NCBI RefSeq assembly: GCF_040549485.1
Contig: NZ_JBEPTK010000004.1
Coordinates: 1 to 64,000, forward strand
DNA length: 64,000 nucleotides
Source: Constrictibacter sp. MBR-5
GTDB taxonomy: Bacteria; Pseudomonadota; Alphaproteobacteria; JAJUGE01
Direction of reading: 5' to 3'
The notes below the pieces were generated by a model. The model did not search any database, was not told the DNA's origin, and worked only from the letters and a program-made list of their open reading frames with translations. A program made the position numbers and the translations under genes. Within the stretch, counting starts at the first letter, position 1; each line of letters starts with the position of its first letter. Positions 1 to 7,388 of this stretch are shown in pieces.

Positions 1-371
1 CGCGACTTCTCCTCCTCGGCAATGAGTCCCTGGCGGAAGGCGCGGTCCAGAACGTCGGTCTGCTGCGTCAATCGCTGCTGCGCCCGATAGAGCGGATCTG
101 CCTGCGCTTTCACCCGCTCCAGCGCCCGCTCGACGGCGGTCGAACTGGTGCCGACGCGCTCCATGGTGATCACCAGCGGGTCGGCCGCCTGCCGCGCCTT
201 GGCGGCGGCGTCGGCCTCGTCGCGGAGCGCCACGTTCAAGCCCGTGACGGCCTGCGCCCCACGTTCGGCGCCGGCGGCGGCCCGGTCCACCGCGGCCGTA
301 AAGGCCTGCGCCCCCGCTTCGGCGCCTCGCGCGTCGATCGTCAGGTCGAGAATTTCGACGGCCTGGTTCAT
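1..371 (-). CDS. Phage tail tape-measure protein, N-terminal 123 residues (partial)
   Basis: The reading frame starts at ATG 371-369 and stays open to the window edge. The visible N-terminus starts MNQAVEILDLTIDARGAEAG and is Ala/Glu/Arg-rich, alpha-helical and probably coiled-coil. This is the usual opening of tape-measure proteins, which set tail length and act in siphovirus and myovirus tails. The downstream part, where transmembrane segments or peptidoglycan hydrolase domains would be, is outside the window. It is the last visible gene of the minus-strand late operon. The assignment rests on N-terminal composition and position, so it is probable rather than certain. Confidence 0.6.
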   Translation of the reverse strand, partial: MNQAVEILDLTIDARGAEAGAQAFTAAVDRAAAGAERGAQAVTGLNVALRDEADAAAKARQAADPLVITMERVGTSSTAVERALERVKAQADPLYRAQQRLTQQTDVLDRAFRQGLIAEEEKS

Positions 372-384
372 GCTGGGTGCCCTC

Positions 385-747
385 TTAGTGCAACTTCATC
401 GAAGGCGCATCGGGCGCCGCGAAGTACCGGGCGACGGCGCCGATGATCATCTCGGCTTCCTCTTGGTACACCTCGCGGCCCAGCTCCGCGGCCAGGAGGT
501 CGAGCGCCCGCCCGACCGTTTGCATCGCCTCCTCGCCATGCGCCATCGCGAGGTCGAAGAGCGTGTCCTTCATGTCCTCCGCCCATGTCGCGCCGCCGGC
601 CGGGTTCGGAGCCCGGCCGGCCGCGTCGGTGCGCGCCACGGCGGCCCCGGAGCGTTGTCCGCCCGCACGCTGTTGGCTGTTGTTCGATGAGCCGCGGTCA
701 CCTGCCAACTGGACCGCGCCGGGTCGCACACCGGACTTGCTGCTCAT
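385..747 (-). CDS. Hypothetical phage protein, 120 aa
   Basis: I do not recognise this protein. ATG 747-745 overlaps the stop codon of the upstream gene in an ATGA arrangement, which supports this start by translational coupling. The first 55 residues are Gly/Arg/Ser-rich and look disordered; from about residue 59 (MKDTLFDLAMAHGEEA) it becomes a compact acidic helical region. An internal start at 573 would give only that folded part. Its place just before the tape-measure gene is where tail assembly chaperones are often found, but no sequence motif confirms that role. Confidence 0.55.
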   Translation of the reverse strand: MSSKSGVRPGAVQLAGDRGSSNNSQQRAGGQRSGAAVARTDAAGRAPNPAGGATWAEDMKDTLFDLAMAHGEEAMQTVGRALDLLAAELGREVYQEEAEMIIGAVARYFAAPDAPSMKLH

Positions 748-947
748 TCCTTGGTCGTCCTTCGCCCGATCCGCTTCGCCGGCTTGGCGGCGGCGTTCTC
801 GCGCGCCGCCTTGGCGCCTGCCGCCGCCGCGGCCGGATCGATACCGACGGCCCGCTCGGCGGTCGCGAGCCTCGCCTCGACGTCGAGCAGGCGATCGGTC
901 AGTGCTCCCACCAGCGCCGTAAGGCGGCTGTTCAGGTCACCGGCCAT
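744..947 (-). CDS. Hypothetical small phage protein, 67 aa
   Basis: The predicted product starts MAGDLNSRLTALVGALTDRL, a short amphipathic helix-rich protein with a basic Lys/Arg C-terminus (KRIGRRTTKE). The start at 947 lies within the last codons of the preceding gene, and the stop overlaps the next start, so three small genes are translationally coupled. I recognise no family. A small coiled-coil head or tail accessory protein is possible from composition and position only. Confidence 0.5.
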   Translation of the reverse strand: MAGDLNSRLTALVGALTDRLLDVEARLATAERAVGIDPAAAAAGAKAARENAAAKPAKRIGRRTTKE

Positions 948-1116
948 CTGGTGCCGCCGCCGGCCGGGATGCCGCGCCGTGCTGCGCCTCAAGCTTGGCG
1001 AGGATTTCAGCCGATTCGGGCGTGAGCCCGATGGCCTCCTCCAGCGCCTTGATGCGGACGACCATGTCGGTCATCTCCGCCCAGATCTTCGCCTCTCCGC
1101 TCAGTCGTTTGGTCAC
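937..1116 (-). CDS. Hypothetical small coiled-coil phage protein, 59 aa
   Basis: GTG 1116-1114 overlaps the TGA stop of the ClpP-like gene (GTGA), and the coding sequence ends at 937. The product is helical (AEMTDMVVRIKALEEAIG, then a Glu/Ala-rich stretch) with a Pro/Ala-rich tail. No family is recognised. Tight coupling on both sides suggests that it belongs to the head or tail assembly operon. Confidence 0.5.
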   Translation of the reverse strand: MTKRLSGEAKIWAEMTDMVVRIKALEEAIGLTPESAEILAKLEAQHGAASRPAAAPDGR

Positions 1117-1793
1117 GCCTTCACCTCGTCCACGAGCCCCAGATTGTGCGCCTGCACGGCAGTCAGCTCGGCTCCGCGCGCCACGCACTGCGCCACCGCC
1201 GATTTCGGCATGCCGGTGCCCGCCAGGGCCGCGGCGATGCGCTGGTCGGCGGCGGCGGTCAGGTTCGCGAGCGCCGTGAGCCGCGCGGCGGTCATCCGGC
1301 CGCGGGGCGGGTCGAGCGTGGCATGATGCAGGAGAAGTCGCGCGCCGGGTGCGGCCGTGCGCCGGTCGGCGGCGGCGAGGATCAGCCCCGCGGCCGAGTG
1401 CGCCTTGATCGGGACGTGAGCCTCGACGGCGCCGCGATGGGCGCGGATGCGGGCGGCGATCCGCTCGGCCTCCACGACGCTGCCGCCTTCGGACGTGAGC
1501 CGGATCCGGAAGCCAGCCTGCGGCCCGATGCCGGCCAAGAACTTCTCGACACGCGCGAGGCTGATAGGGCAGTCGGGGCCGATCTCGCCGGCCAGGCGCA
1601 GCACCGGAGCCGATGCCGGGAGCGCCGATGCGAGCGTGCACCGGACGGCGGCGAGCGTCGCTGCGGCTCGGTCCTTCGGCGACGTCAGCCCCAGGCGGCG
1701 GGCAAGGATCTCCGGCACGCCGCCGATCGGCACGCCCACCGCCGCCGCCGGCATCCTCGCCGCGAGCCGCGACATGATCGCGGGCGTCGTCAC
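1113..1793 (-). CDS. ClpP-like (S14) head maturation protease
   Basis: The 226-residue product has the ClpP/crotonase fold signature of phage prohead proteases. A beta strand and turn (RLTSEGGSVVEAERIAARI) matches the ClpP region around NSPGG. A nucleophile-like serine follows in AHSAAGLILAAAD, and a candidate catalytic histidine in ARLLLHHATL. Such proteases trim scaffold and capsid proteins in procapsids. The start is GTG 1793, overlapping the upstream stop as GTGA; an alternative ATG lies at 1775. Usually this gene sits between portal and capsid genes, but neither is beside it here, which is the main oddity of this element. Confidence 0.75.
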   Translation of the reverse strand: MTTPAIMSRLAARMPAAAVGVPIGGVPEILARRLGLTSPKDRAAATLAAVRCTLASALPASAPVLRLAGEIGPDCPISLARVEKFLAGIGPQAGFRIRLTSEGGSVVEAERIAARIRAHRGAVEAHVPIKAHSAAGLILAAADRRTAAPGARLLLHHATLDPPRGRMTAARLTALANLTAAADQRIAAALAGTGMPKSAVAQCVARGAELTAVQAHNLGLVDEVKA

Positions 1794-2323
1794 TTCGCCC
1801 TCGCGGCGGCACGGCGGGCGGCGTTCTCCAGCGCGCCAAGCCCCTGCGGGATGCGCCAGTGCCGATCACGGGCGCCGCCGATCGGCCGGTTGATTTCGAC
1901 TTCGGCCGCCTCCAGCGTGGTCAGGGCCGCCGTCAATTCGGCGATGGCGCGGACCGCGACGGTAGCAGCCTGGCGCATCGCCGGCTCCAGCGCCTTGCGC
2001 ACCCGGGCTGCATGCTCCCGACGAAGCGCCAGCAGCGCCGGGCGGGCGGCGTTGATCTGCCGCTCCAGTTCGAGGCGGGCGGCTTCCAACTCGGCGATGC
2101 GCACTTCCGCGGCCCGGCCGGTGCGCATGTCGCCGCGGTTGCCTACCAGTGCCCGCGCCTCTTCGTGAGCCAGTTCGCGCGCATCGCGAAGCCGGCGGCT
2201 ATTCGCTTCGGCCTCGATCAGGGCGGCGGGCCGCTTCACGCTTGCGGCGATGGCGGCCGGCGACGGCGCGTCGATCGCAGGGTCGACGGCGATGTCGGGA
2301 AGGCGGTTGCGGTCGAACATCAT
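1790..2323 (-). CDS. Hypothetical phage protein with long coiled coil, 177 aa
   Basis: ATG 2323 (a second ATG follows at once) has an AGGAG Shine-Dalgarno 7 bases upstream. After a Pro/Ala-rich N-terminus, residues from about 35 to 130 are continuous Ala/Glu/Arg/Leu helix (LIEAEANSRRLRDARELAHE, then ELEAARLELERQ), with the character of a dimeric coiled coil. The family is not recognised. Its position between small terminase and protease would suit a scaffold or head accessory protein; that is inference only. Confidence 0.65.
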   Translation of the reverse strand: MMFDRNRLPDIAVDPAIDAPSPAAIAASVKRPAALIEAEANSRRLRDARELAHEEARALVGNRGDMRTGRAAEVRIAELEAARLELERQINAARPALLALRREHAARVRKALEPAMRQAATVAVRAIAELTAALTTLEAAEVEINRPIGGARDRHWRIPQGLGALENAARRAAARAK

Positions 2324-2384
2324 GTGGCTCTCCTTCGATGCAGCCGATTGGAGCACGCGCGCGCGGCAGCGGCCCGTAACGACG

Positions 2385-2594
2385 TTACTTTTCGTGTCGG
2401 ATCGCCTGCGCGACGAGGTCGGCCACGGCCTGCGCCACGAGCGCCGGCCGCAGGACTTCGGCTTCGGTGAGCCGCCCCGTGGACACGAGGAAGTCGGCCA
2501 GCGCGAACTCGTCCACCTCGATGCGGATGCAGACGAGCCCCAGGGCATCGCGCATCCGATGGCGCGCCTGCCGCTCGGCGTTGGTGAGCGGCAT
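2385..2594 (-). CDS. Hypothetical small phage protein, 69 aa
   Basis: This short soluble protein begins MPLTNAERQARHRMRDALG and has a central acidic/hydrophobic segment (IRIEVDEFALADFLVSTGRL). The opening resembles the basic N-terminus of small phage regulators whose NAERQARYR-type motif is common in alphaproteobacterial prophages. It lies 4 bases downstream of the small terminase gene and is probably cotranscribed with it. The function is unknown. Confidence 0.55.
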   Translation of the reverse strand: MPLTNAERQARHRMRDALGLVCIRIEVDEFALADFLVSTGRLTEAEVLRPALVAQAVADLVAQAIRHEK

Positions 2595-2598
2595 GGCG

Positions 2599-2895
2599 TC
2601 ATAGCTCCCACTGCTCGATGCCGAGCCGGTCGCATAGCGCGATCAGGTCGCGCCGCGCGTCGCGCTCGATCGCGATCTCCGGCCGCGGCCTTGGGTTGCC
2701 AGCGCGGTCGACGTGGACCAGCCCATGCTCGGCGAGAGCGGCCCGCGCGGCGGCGATCCTGTCCAGCAGCTCCGCCGCCAGCGTGAGAATCGCCTCGCCG
2801 CCGGGGCGGACGTCGTGCTCCCGGCAGATCCGGGCGAACCATGCTGCAGCGGCCGGCGAGAGGTGCGCGGGCGGCTTCGGGCGACGGATGCTCAT
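2599..2895 (-). CDS. P27-family phage terminase small subunit
   Basis: The 98-residue product matches the P27 small terminase pattern: a basic Pro-rich start (MSIRRPKPPAHLSP), then AAAWFARICREHDV, then a helical ILTLAAELLDRIAAARAALA block, then GLVHVDRAGNPRPRPEIAIERDARR and a final helix. The protein recognises packaging DNA and recruits the large terminase. The ATG at 2895 has GGAG 8 bases upstream; an upstream ATG at 2913 is possible. The large terminase gene, which normally follows directly, is missing here: two small unknown genes and a protease follow instead. Confidence 0.8.
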   Translation of the reverse strand: MSIRRPKPPAHLSPAAAAWFARICREHDVRPGGEAILTLAAELLDRIAAARAALAEHGLVHVDRAGNPRPRPEIAIERDARRDLIALCDRLGIEQWEL

Positions 2896-3394
2896 GGGGT
2901 GCGTCTCCGGCATGAGATGGCGCGCCGACGGCCGCATAGGGCGCGGATCGGCGCAGTGATTGATTTCCGATGCAGTGTCGCGACGGGCGGGCAGATGCGG
3001 CCCCATGCGCCAGATTGGCGGATTTGTGCGGTTCCGCGGCGGGCGAGTGCGCCTCGATGCGGCCGGAAGTGCCGAGTTTTTCGGCCGAAACGACCAATTT
3101 CCGGCAAAATATCGGCGGCGAAAATAAAATGCGTGGATGAGCCCACACCGGTTGGCAAGGTAGCCGGCCCCAGGTCTTCACCCGCCCCCGGGCCCCCTGC
3201 AGCCGCCGGTCGGCGCCCATGGCCTCCGCAGCCTCGGCCGATTGCAGGTTGGGCAAGCCGAAGCGCCAATCTGCAATTCCGCGTGCCGAAGCCACATTGA
3301 GCAGCCCAGAATGTTAATCTGGCTTTGCGGAAGATTTCCCACCCGCCGGTTCGCGCCCTTCGGCACCCCAGACTCTGCCCTGCCCCCGGCCCGG
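2896..3394. other. Gene-free stretch upstream of small terminase; candidate late promoter or packaging site
   Basis: I see no convincing gene in these 499 bases. The stretch at about 3,075-3,135 is much more AT-rich than its surroundings (runs such as GGCAAAATATCGG and CGAAAATAAAATGCG). This would suit a late promoter on the minus strand or a cos/pac site, both of which are usual just upstream of a small terminase gene. Many GC-rich frames are open here, but none has a Shine-Dalgarno site and protein-like composition. Confidence 0.4.
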
Positions 3395-3592
3395 TCATCG
3401 CCGCCGGTCCTGGTCGTCGCTGCCCTGGTGCTCGGCCTGGTCGAGCATGTCGAACTGCGCCGGCTCGGCGTCGGTCGGCTCGGTCGTCGGCCGGACCGCG
3501 ATCGGCGCCTGCGCGTTGCGCCATGCGGCCATCAGGCGGCGGCTCGCGCGGGTGCGGTTCGACGTGGCCATCAGGGTGCGGCGGGCCTTCAT
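3395..3592 (-). CDS. Hypothetical small basic protein, 65 aa
   Basis: The frame begins MKARRTLMATSNRTRASRRL, is strongly basic in the first half and acidic in the second (PTDAEPAQFDMLDQAEHQ). It begins 10 bases after the stop of the preceding replication gene. No family is recognised. It could be a small regulator expressed with the replication genes. Confidence is modest, because short GC-rich frames are often spurious. Confidence 0.4.
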   Translation of the reverse strand: MKARRTLMATSNRTRASRRLMAAWRNAQAPIAVRPTTEPTDAEPAQFDMLDQAEHQGSDDQDRRR

Positions 3593-3602
3593 CGGCGTGC
3601 CA

Positions 3603-4451
3603 TCAGCCGGCCGCCATCATGGCGCGCCGGCGCCTCATGTCGCGGAGCTTGGGCGGAAGTTCCGCATCCCACTCCGCCTGCGTCTTCCCGTGGGCCAGCA
3701 TGCACGCGCGGTCCGCGCCGGTCAGCCGCTCGGCGCGGATCCGGTCGAGCCGGGCCCGTAGCTCATCCTCCCCGATCTCGCGGGCGTGGGCCTCGTACTG
3801 CCATGCCGTCCGCTGCGGGCTCTCCTCGCCGACGAGGTATGGCCGCCACCGCTTCACGGCGTCCTCGACGTGCCGTGCAAGCCGCGCATCGGCCCGCGCC
3901 AGCGCTTCGGCCCTCGACGTCACGCCGAGCGCATCGGCGTCGGCGATCGCCTTGAGCTTGGCGCCGAGTCCCTCGGTCATATCGCGCCAGGAGAACATCT
4001 CGTCGTGGATCTTCTCGAGCAGCTCGCTCAGCCGCGGCCAGAACTTCTCGGTGCGCAGCCAGGACTGGCACGCCGCGGCGAGTGCCCATGTGGGGAAGCG
4101 CTGCAGCTCGTCGATCAGGTCAGCCGCGACCAACTGCATGCCCTGCTCATCAAGGTCCCGGCGCGGGAAGTGCAGTGCGAGGCGCGCCAACTGCGCCGCG
4201 ACGAACTCCCGGCCGGCGGGTGCCCGGTTGGCCTCCAGCCACCGTGCGGCGTCCTCGGCGTCGGCGCGAACCGCTTCCGTGATCGGCTGCACCGGCAGAT
4301 GCCCGAATGCGCGCATCGCCAGTTCGCCCGTCGGCGTAGTCGCCGACCAGTGAGTGCTCTCAATCTCGACGGCGAGCAGCCGCTGCGCCGAAGGCGGCAA
4401 AGAGCCCGGCCGTACCGCCAGAGGTCCGCCGGGCAGGGCGAGTGCGTGCAT
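3603..4451 (-). CDS. Phage replication-module protein of unknown family (possible helicase loader)
   Basis: The 282-residue protein is mostly helical. Its middle (about residues 118-150) has the pattern RFPTWALAAACQSWLRTEKF, then WPRLSELLEKI, resembling Trp/Pro-rich segments of replication proteins encoded next to initiators in alphaproteobacterial phages. The C-terminus is basic (PPKLRDMRRRRAMMAAG). The start at 4451 lies 92 bases inside the upstream initiator gene, in another frame; an internal ATG at 4316 would avoid the overlap. Its place directly after an O-like initiator is that of a P-like helicase loader, but I see no P-loop. Confidence 0.55.
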   Translation of the reverse strand: MHALALPGGPLAVRPGSLPPSAQRLLAVEIESTHWSATTPTGELAMRAFGHLPVQPITEAVRADAEDAARWLEANRAPAGREFVAAQLARLALHFPRRDLDEQGMQLVAADLIDELQRFPTWALAAACQSWLRTEKFWPRLSELLEKIHDEMFSWRDMTEGLGAKLKAIADADALGVTSRAEALARADARLARHVEDAVKRWRPYLVGEESPQRTAWQYEAHAREIGEDELRARLDRIRAERLTGADRACMLAHGKTQAEWDAELPPKLRDMRRRRAMMAAG

Positions 4452-5121
4452 CTTCCAAGTCCTTCCGGATCCAGTTGCGCCATGTCGCCGACCAATCGGC
4501 CTTCACGCCCTTCGCTCCGGAAGCGGCAAGCCAGTGGTCGCGGAAGCGGTCCCAGGCTGCGCCCGGGTCGCGGTGGCCCTGCTCGATGGCCCAAGCGGAC
4601 CACTCGTCGGGCAAATCCATATCGGGGGGAATGCGGGTGCCGCGGGGCGCGGAAGCGCCCTCTCTCATAGGCGGTTTACTAGGCGGTTTACTATAAGAGG
4701 TCTTGGCGGAACGGCTGTTCCTGTTCTCCCGGAACGGCTGTTCCTGTTCTCTGGAACGGCTGTTCCTGTTCTCTGCTGGAGATGAGGAACCGTCGTTCCT
4801 GTTTAGGGGGCGGTAAGATAGGGAACCGTCGTTCCTGTTCTCCATGTTCGGGACGTAGTGGCTGGAGACGCCTGGACCGCGCCCACGCCTCACCTGACTG
4901 AACCAGCCGCCAGCTATCAGACGTTGCACCGCACTGCGCACGGCGCGATCGGTTACGCCGATTTGCAGGGCAAGCCATTCCTGCGACGGCCAGGCGAAGC
5001 CCTCCGCAGCGTCGTACTTGTCGAGCAGCATGAAGGCGACGCGGCGGTCTATGTCGCCGAGATCCGGATCAAGCTGGACGCGCTGAATGAACCGCCATTG
5101 GGCGAGCAGGGTGTGCGCCAT
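4360..5121 (-). CDS. Phage replication initiator with winged-helix N-terminus (lambda-O-like)
   Basis: The 253-residue protein has an N-terminal winged-helix region (about 15-95) typical of phage initiators and plant-plasmid-type replication proteins: WRFIQRVQLDPDLGDIDRRV, then WPSQEWLALQIGVTDRAVRSAV, in which the recognition helix follows a two-residue turn. Residues about 105-150 are a low-complexity repeat (NRNDGS, NRNSRSREQEQPF), and the C-terminal domain carries Trp-rich helices (WSAWAIEQGHRDPGAAWDRF). The low-complexity segment is encoded by DNA iterons, as in lambda O, where the origin lies inside the gene. It is the first sizeable gene of the minus-strand operon. Confidence 0.75.
   Translation of the reverse strand: MAHTLLAQWRFIQRVQLDPDLGDIDRRVAFMLLDKYDAAEGFAWPSQEWLALQIGVTDRAVRSAVQRLIAGGWFSQVRRGRGPGVSSHYVPNMENRNDGSLSYRPLNRNDGSSSPAENRNSRSREQEQPFRENRNSRSAKTSYSKPPSKPPMREGASAPRGTRIPPDMDLPDEWSAWAIEQGHRDPGAAWDRFRDHWLAASGAKGVKADWSATWRNWIRKDLEDARTRPARRTSGGTAGLFAAFGAAAARRRD
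4669..4842. repeat. Candidate replication origin: five palindromic iterons plus AT-rich tandem repeat inside the initiator gene
   Basis: Five 21-base iterons start at 4708, 4731, 4753, 4786 and 4822. Each has the palindrome GGAAC-N4-GTTCC followed by TGTT(C/T). The first three have spacer GGCT, the last two CGTC. Beside them a 12-base tandem repeat AGGCGGTTTACT (4669-4680, 4681-4692) followed by ATAAGAGG gives a locally AT-richer block that could be an unwinding element. Iterons plus AT-rich side inside the initiator gene is the lambda ori layout. The repeats are too few and too palindromic for CRISPR. Confidence 0.7.
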
Positions 5122-5124
5122 CGG

Positions 5125-5319
5125 CTACGCCGCTCCGCCGGGTCCAAGGCCGAAGCTACGGCGCGACCATGCGCCTTGCGGTTGGCGCGCCTCGGTGGCA
5201 TTTTCCGGAGCGTCGAGCTTGCCCGCGTCGACTTTTCCGAAGCGCTCCCGGGGACGGCGGTCCCGCGGGGGCGCTTTCTGTTTTGGGCCCACCTCAGGCA
5301 GCCGCGGGCGCGGCACCAT
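5125..5319 (-). CDS. Hypothetical small basic protein, 64 aa
   Basis: The frame starts at ATG 5319, inside the 3' end of the excisionase-like gene, and stops 3 bases before the initiator start, so it exactly fills the gap between them. The product is Pro/Arg/Lys-rich (VGPKQKAPPRDRRPRERFGK) and probably disordered. No family is recognised. The tight fit supports a coupled gene, but composition alone could be a GC-rich artefact. Confidence 0.45.
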   Translation of the reverse strand: MVPRPRLPEVGPKQKAPPRDRRPRERFGKVDAGKLDAPENATEARQPQGAWSRRSFGLGPGGAA

Positions 5320-5482
5320 TGATCATTCGCTCAAGCTGAAGTCGCGGCACGAGGATTTTCCGGCCGATGCGGATATGCGGCACCTCGCCCCGCGCGATGG
5401 CCTCATAGATGCCATTGCGAGATAGGCGGAGGATCTGGCGCGCCTCCTCCGGGGTATAGAGTGCGGTGTTGTTCTCGCTCAC
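5294..5482 (-). CDS. Excisionase-like helix-turn-helix protein, 62 aa
   Basis: The product has the MerR/Xis-type helix-turn-helix of the DNA-binding excisionase family: LYTPEEARQILRLSRNGIYE, then IARGEVPHIRIGRKILVPR. This is the form seen in phage excisionases and small regulators of about 60 residues. It heads the minus-strand operon and is divergent from the ribbon-helix-helix gene and integrase, so it may direct excision, repress, or both. Family membership is clear; the exact role is inferred. Confidence 0.8.
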   Translation of the reverse strand: MSENNTALYTPEEARQILRLSRNGIYEAIARGEVPHIRIGRKILVPRLQLERMINGAAPAAA

Positions 5483-5607
5483 CTGCCATCTCCTGTTTAA
5501 TCACGCGAAAACCCGTGACTTAATCACCGTTACCACGCCACCCCGTCCTTGACAAAGGTTTTTTCACGGGATATCACGTGACTAAATCGGATAAGAAGGG
5601 ATGGCAG
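5483..5607. promoter_or_regulatory. Divergent control region with promoter and GTGA-type operator candidates
   Basis: A rightward promoter is visible: TTGACA at 5549-5554, 17 bases, then TATCAC at 5572-5577, giving a start near 5584. The palindrome GTGACTTAATCAC lies at 5515-5527, with related half sites TTTAATCACG at 5496-5505 and CACGTGACTAAATC at 5575-5588 overlapping the -10 and start. The spaced repeats suggest binding by the ribbon-helix-helix protein or the excisionase-like protein. This is the likely lysogeny or excision switch of element 1. Confidence 0.6.
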
Positions 5608-6231
5608 ATGGTTGACCAAGCAAAGCCCGGTCGGAAACGGGGGCGGCCCGCAAATCCCGATGCAGCGAAGCGCAGGAACAACGTGACCATCCGGATGAGC
5701 GACGCATTGAAGGCAGCGTTGCAGGACCGAGCGGAGGAACACGGGCGCTCGCTGAGCGAAGAAATTGAGCGACAACTCGATCGCCTGCTCGAGCAGAAAG
5801 AAATGCTTCCTGAGACACTTGAGCAGATTTATGGTCGCCAACTCGCCGGTCTTCTTTTGCTTCTCGGCAAGGTCATGAGGGACAGCAGCCGTTCTGCCGC
5901 CTTTTCGATCGAGCCGACACTGGAAGCCGCAGAAGGTTGGATGGACCGTCCGTGGGCTTTCGAGCAGGCGGCTAAGGCTGCGGTCACAGTGATCGAGGCG
6001 GTAAGGCCGGAGGGCGAGCCGGCGCCACCTCATTCTATTACGAAGCTTCCCGATCCGATTAAGTCGTCGATGCTCAACGTCGGCGAAAGCTTTGCCCGCA
6101 CTGCCCTTCTCGCCGTGCATTCTCCCGACCGGGGACCGACGGCGTCTCTGATCAAGTTCGGCGGCGAGGTCCGCGACCTGCTTGGCCCGGCTGCCAATCG
6201 GATTGCGGAGGGGAGCCATAGCAATGGCTGA
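5608..6231 (+). CDS. Ribbon-helix-helix (Arc/MetJ-type) regulator, 207 aa
   Basis: Basic leader GRKRGRPANPDAAKRRN is followed by the Arc-type ribbon-helix-helix NVTIRMSDALKAALQDRAEE, then HGRSLSEEIERQLDRLL, at about residues 28-65. The remaining 140 residues are a helical domain that I do not recognise. The start ATG at 5608 has AAGAAGGG 7 bases upstream; the longer frame from GTG 5578 would begin before the predicted transcript start. It overlaps the integrase gene start, so both are coexpressed. It is a candidate repressor of the divergent operator region. Confidence 0.75.
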   Translation: MVDQAKPGRKRGRPANPDAAKRRNNVTIRMSDALKAALQDRAEEHGRSLSEEIERQLDRLLEQKEMLPETLEQIYGRQLAGLLLLLGKVMRDSSRSAAFSIEPTLEAAEGWMDRPWAFEQAAKAAVTVIEAVRPEGEPAPPHSITKLPDPIKSSMLNVGESFARTALLAVHSPDRGPTASLIKFGGEVRDLLGPAANRIAEGSHSNG

Positions 6232-7378
6232 AGGCTCGGTCCGCCAGCGCAGCCCCGGCAGCTGGGAGGTCAAGTACGACCTCGGCCGCGATCCGCAGAC
6301 GGGCAAGCGGATCACGAAGTTCAAAACGGTGAAGGGGACGAAGCGCGACGCGCAGAAGGAACTGCGGCGGCTGCTGACGACGGTCGATTCCGGGACGCAC
6401 GTCGATCCTGGCAAGATGACGGTCGCCGAGTGGCTGGTCGAGTGGCTGAAGGAAGCCAAGGCGGCCGTGAGCCCGACCACCTATGAGCGCTATCACATAA
6501 TCGTCACGAAACACCTTGTCCCGGCCCTCGGGTCGCACCTGCTGGCCAAGCTCGCCCCGGTGCATATCCAGAGCTACTACTCGGAGGCGCTCGTCTCCGG
6601 CCGACGCGATGGCAAGGGTGGGCTCTCTGCCCAGACGGTCCGCCACCACGACCGTGCGCTCAACGTTGCCATGAAGCGCGCCAGGGCGTTGCGGTTGATC
6701 GCGACAAACCCCGTGGAAGACGTGTCGGCGCCCAAGGTCGAGCGGCAGGAGATCGAGGTCCTCGCGCCGGAGGAAGCTGCGGCGCTGCTGAAGGCGGCCG
6801 CCGGGACGCGCCTGCATATGCCGATCTTCGTCACGCTGGCCACCGGCCTCCGACGCGGCGAGGTACTGGCGTTGCGCTGGTCGGACCTCGACCTCGACCG
6901 CGGCGTGATGACGGTCGCGCAGAGCCTCGAACAAACGGAAGCCGGTTTGCGGTTCAAGGCGCCGAAGACGAAGCGCAGCCGGCGGACGATCGCCTTGTCG
7001 GGATCCGTCGTGGAAGTGCTCCGGGCGCACCGGGCGCGGCAGGCGGCGGAGCGGCTGCAGCTTGGCCTCGGTCGCGACGCGGCGGCCCTCGTCTTCCCCC
7101 AGGTCACCGGTGAGCCCACGAACCCGCACACCTTCTCGCGGCGGTTCGCCGAACTGGTCGAGCGGGCGAAGGTCCGGCCGGTCACCTTCCACGCGCTGCG
7201 GCACACGCACTTCACCGAGCTGCTGCGCGCCGGCGTCCACCCGAAGATCGCATCCGAGCGCGCCGGGCACGCCTCAGTGTCGGTGACGATGGACGTCTAC
7301 AGCCACGCCATCCCAGGCATGCAGGAAGACGCCGCCGCCCGGATAGACGAGGCGCTGCGCAAGGTCCTGGAAAGCTGA
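6224..7378 (+). CDS. Tyrosine recombinase (phage integrase), 384 aa
   Basis: Domains in order: an N-terminal beta-rich arm-binding part (SVRQRSPGSWEVKYDLGRDP), a SAM-like core-binding domain (MTVAEWLVEWLKEAKAAVSP) and the catalytic domain. Catalytic residues are visible: Arg in TGLRRGEVLALRW, the HxLRH box HALRHTHFTELLRAG, His in ERAGHASV, and the nucleophile Tyr in VTMDVYSHA. The start ATG 6224 has GGAGGGGAG upstream and overlaps the regulator stop. It would integrate and, with the excisionase-like protein, excise element 1. Confidence 0.95.
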   Translation: MAEGSVRQRSPGSWEVKYDLGRDPQTGKRITKFKTVKGTKRDAQKELRRLLTTVDSGTHVDPGKMTVAEWLVEWLKEAKAAVSPTTYERYHIIVTKHLVPALGSHLLAKLAPVHIQSYYSEALVSGRRDGKGGLSAQTVRHHDRALNVAMKRARALRLIATNPVEDVSAPKVERQEIEVLAPEEAAALLKAAAGTRLHMPIFVTLATGLRRGEVLALRWSDLDLDRGVMTVAQSLEQTEAGLRFKAPKTKRSRRTIALSGSVVEVLRAHRARQAAERLQLGLGRDAAALVFPQVTGEPTNPHTFSRRFAELVERAKVRPVTFHALRHTHFTELLRAGVHPKIASERAGHASVSVTMDVYSHAIPGMQEDAAARIDEALRKVLES

Positions 7379-7388
7379 GGCGCCGCGC

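Noticed and set aside
4708-4842. CRISPR-like array
   Set aside because: The repeats are only 21 bases, spaced by 1-15 bases, lie inside a coding sequence and are palindromic; they are iterons.
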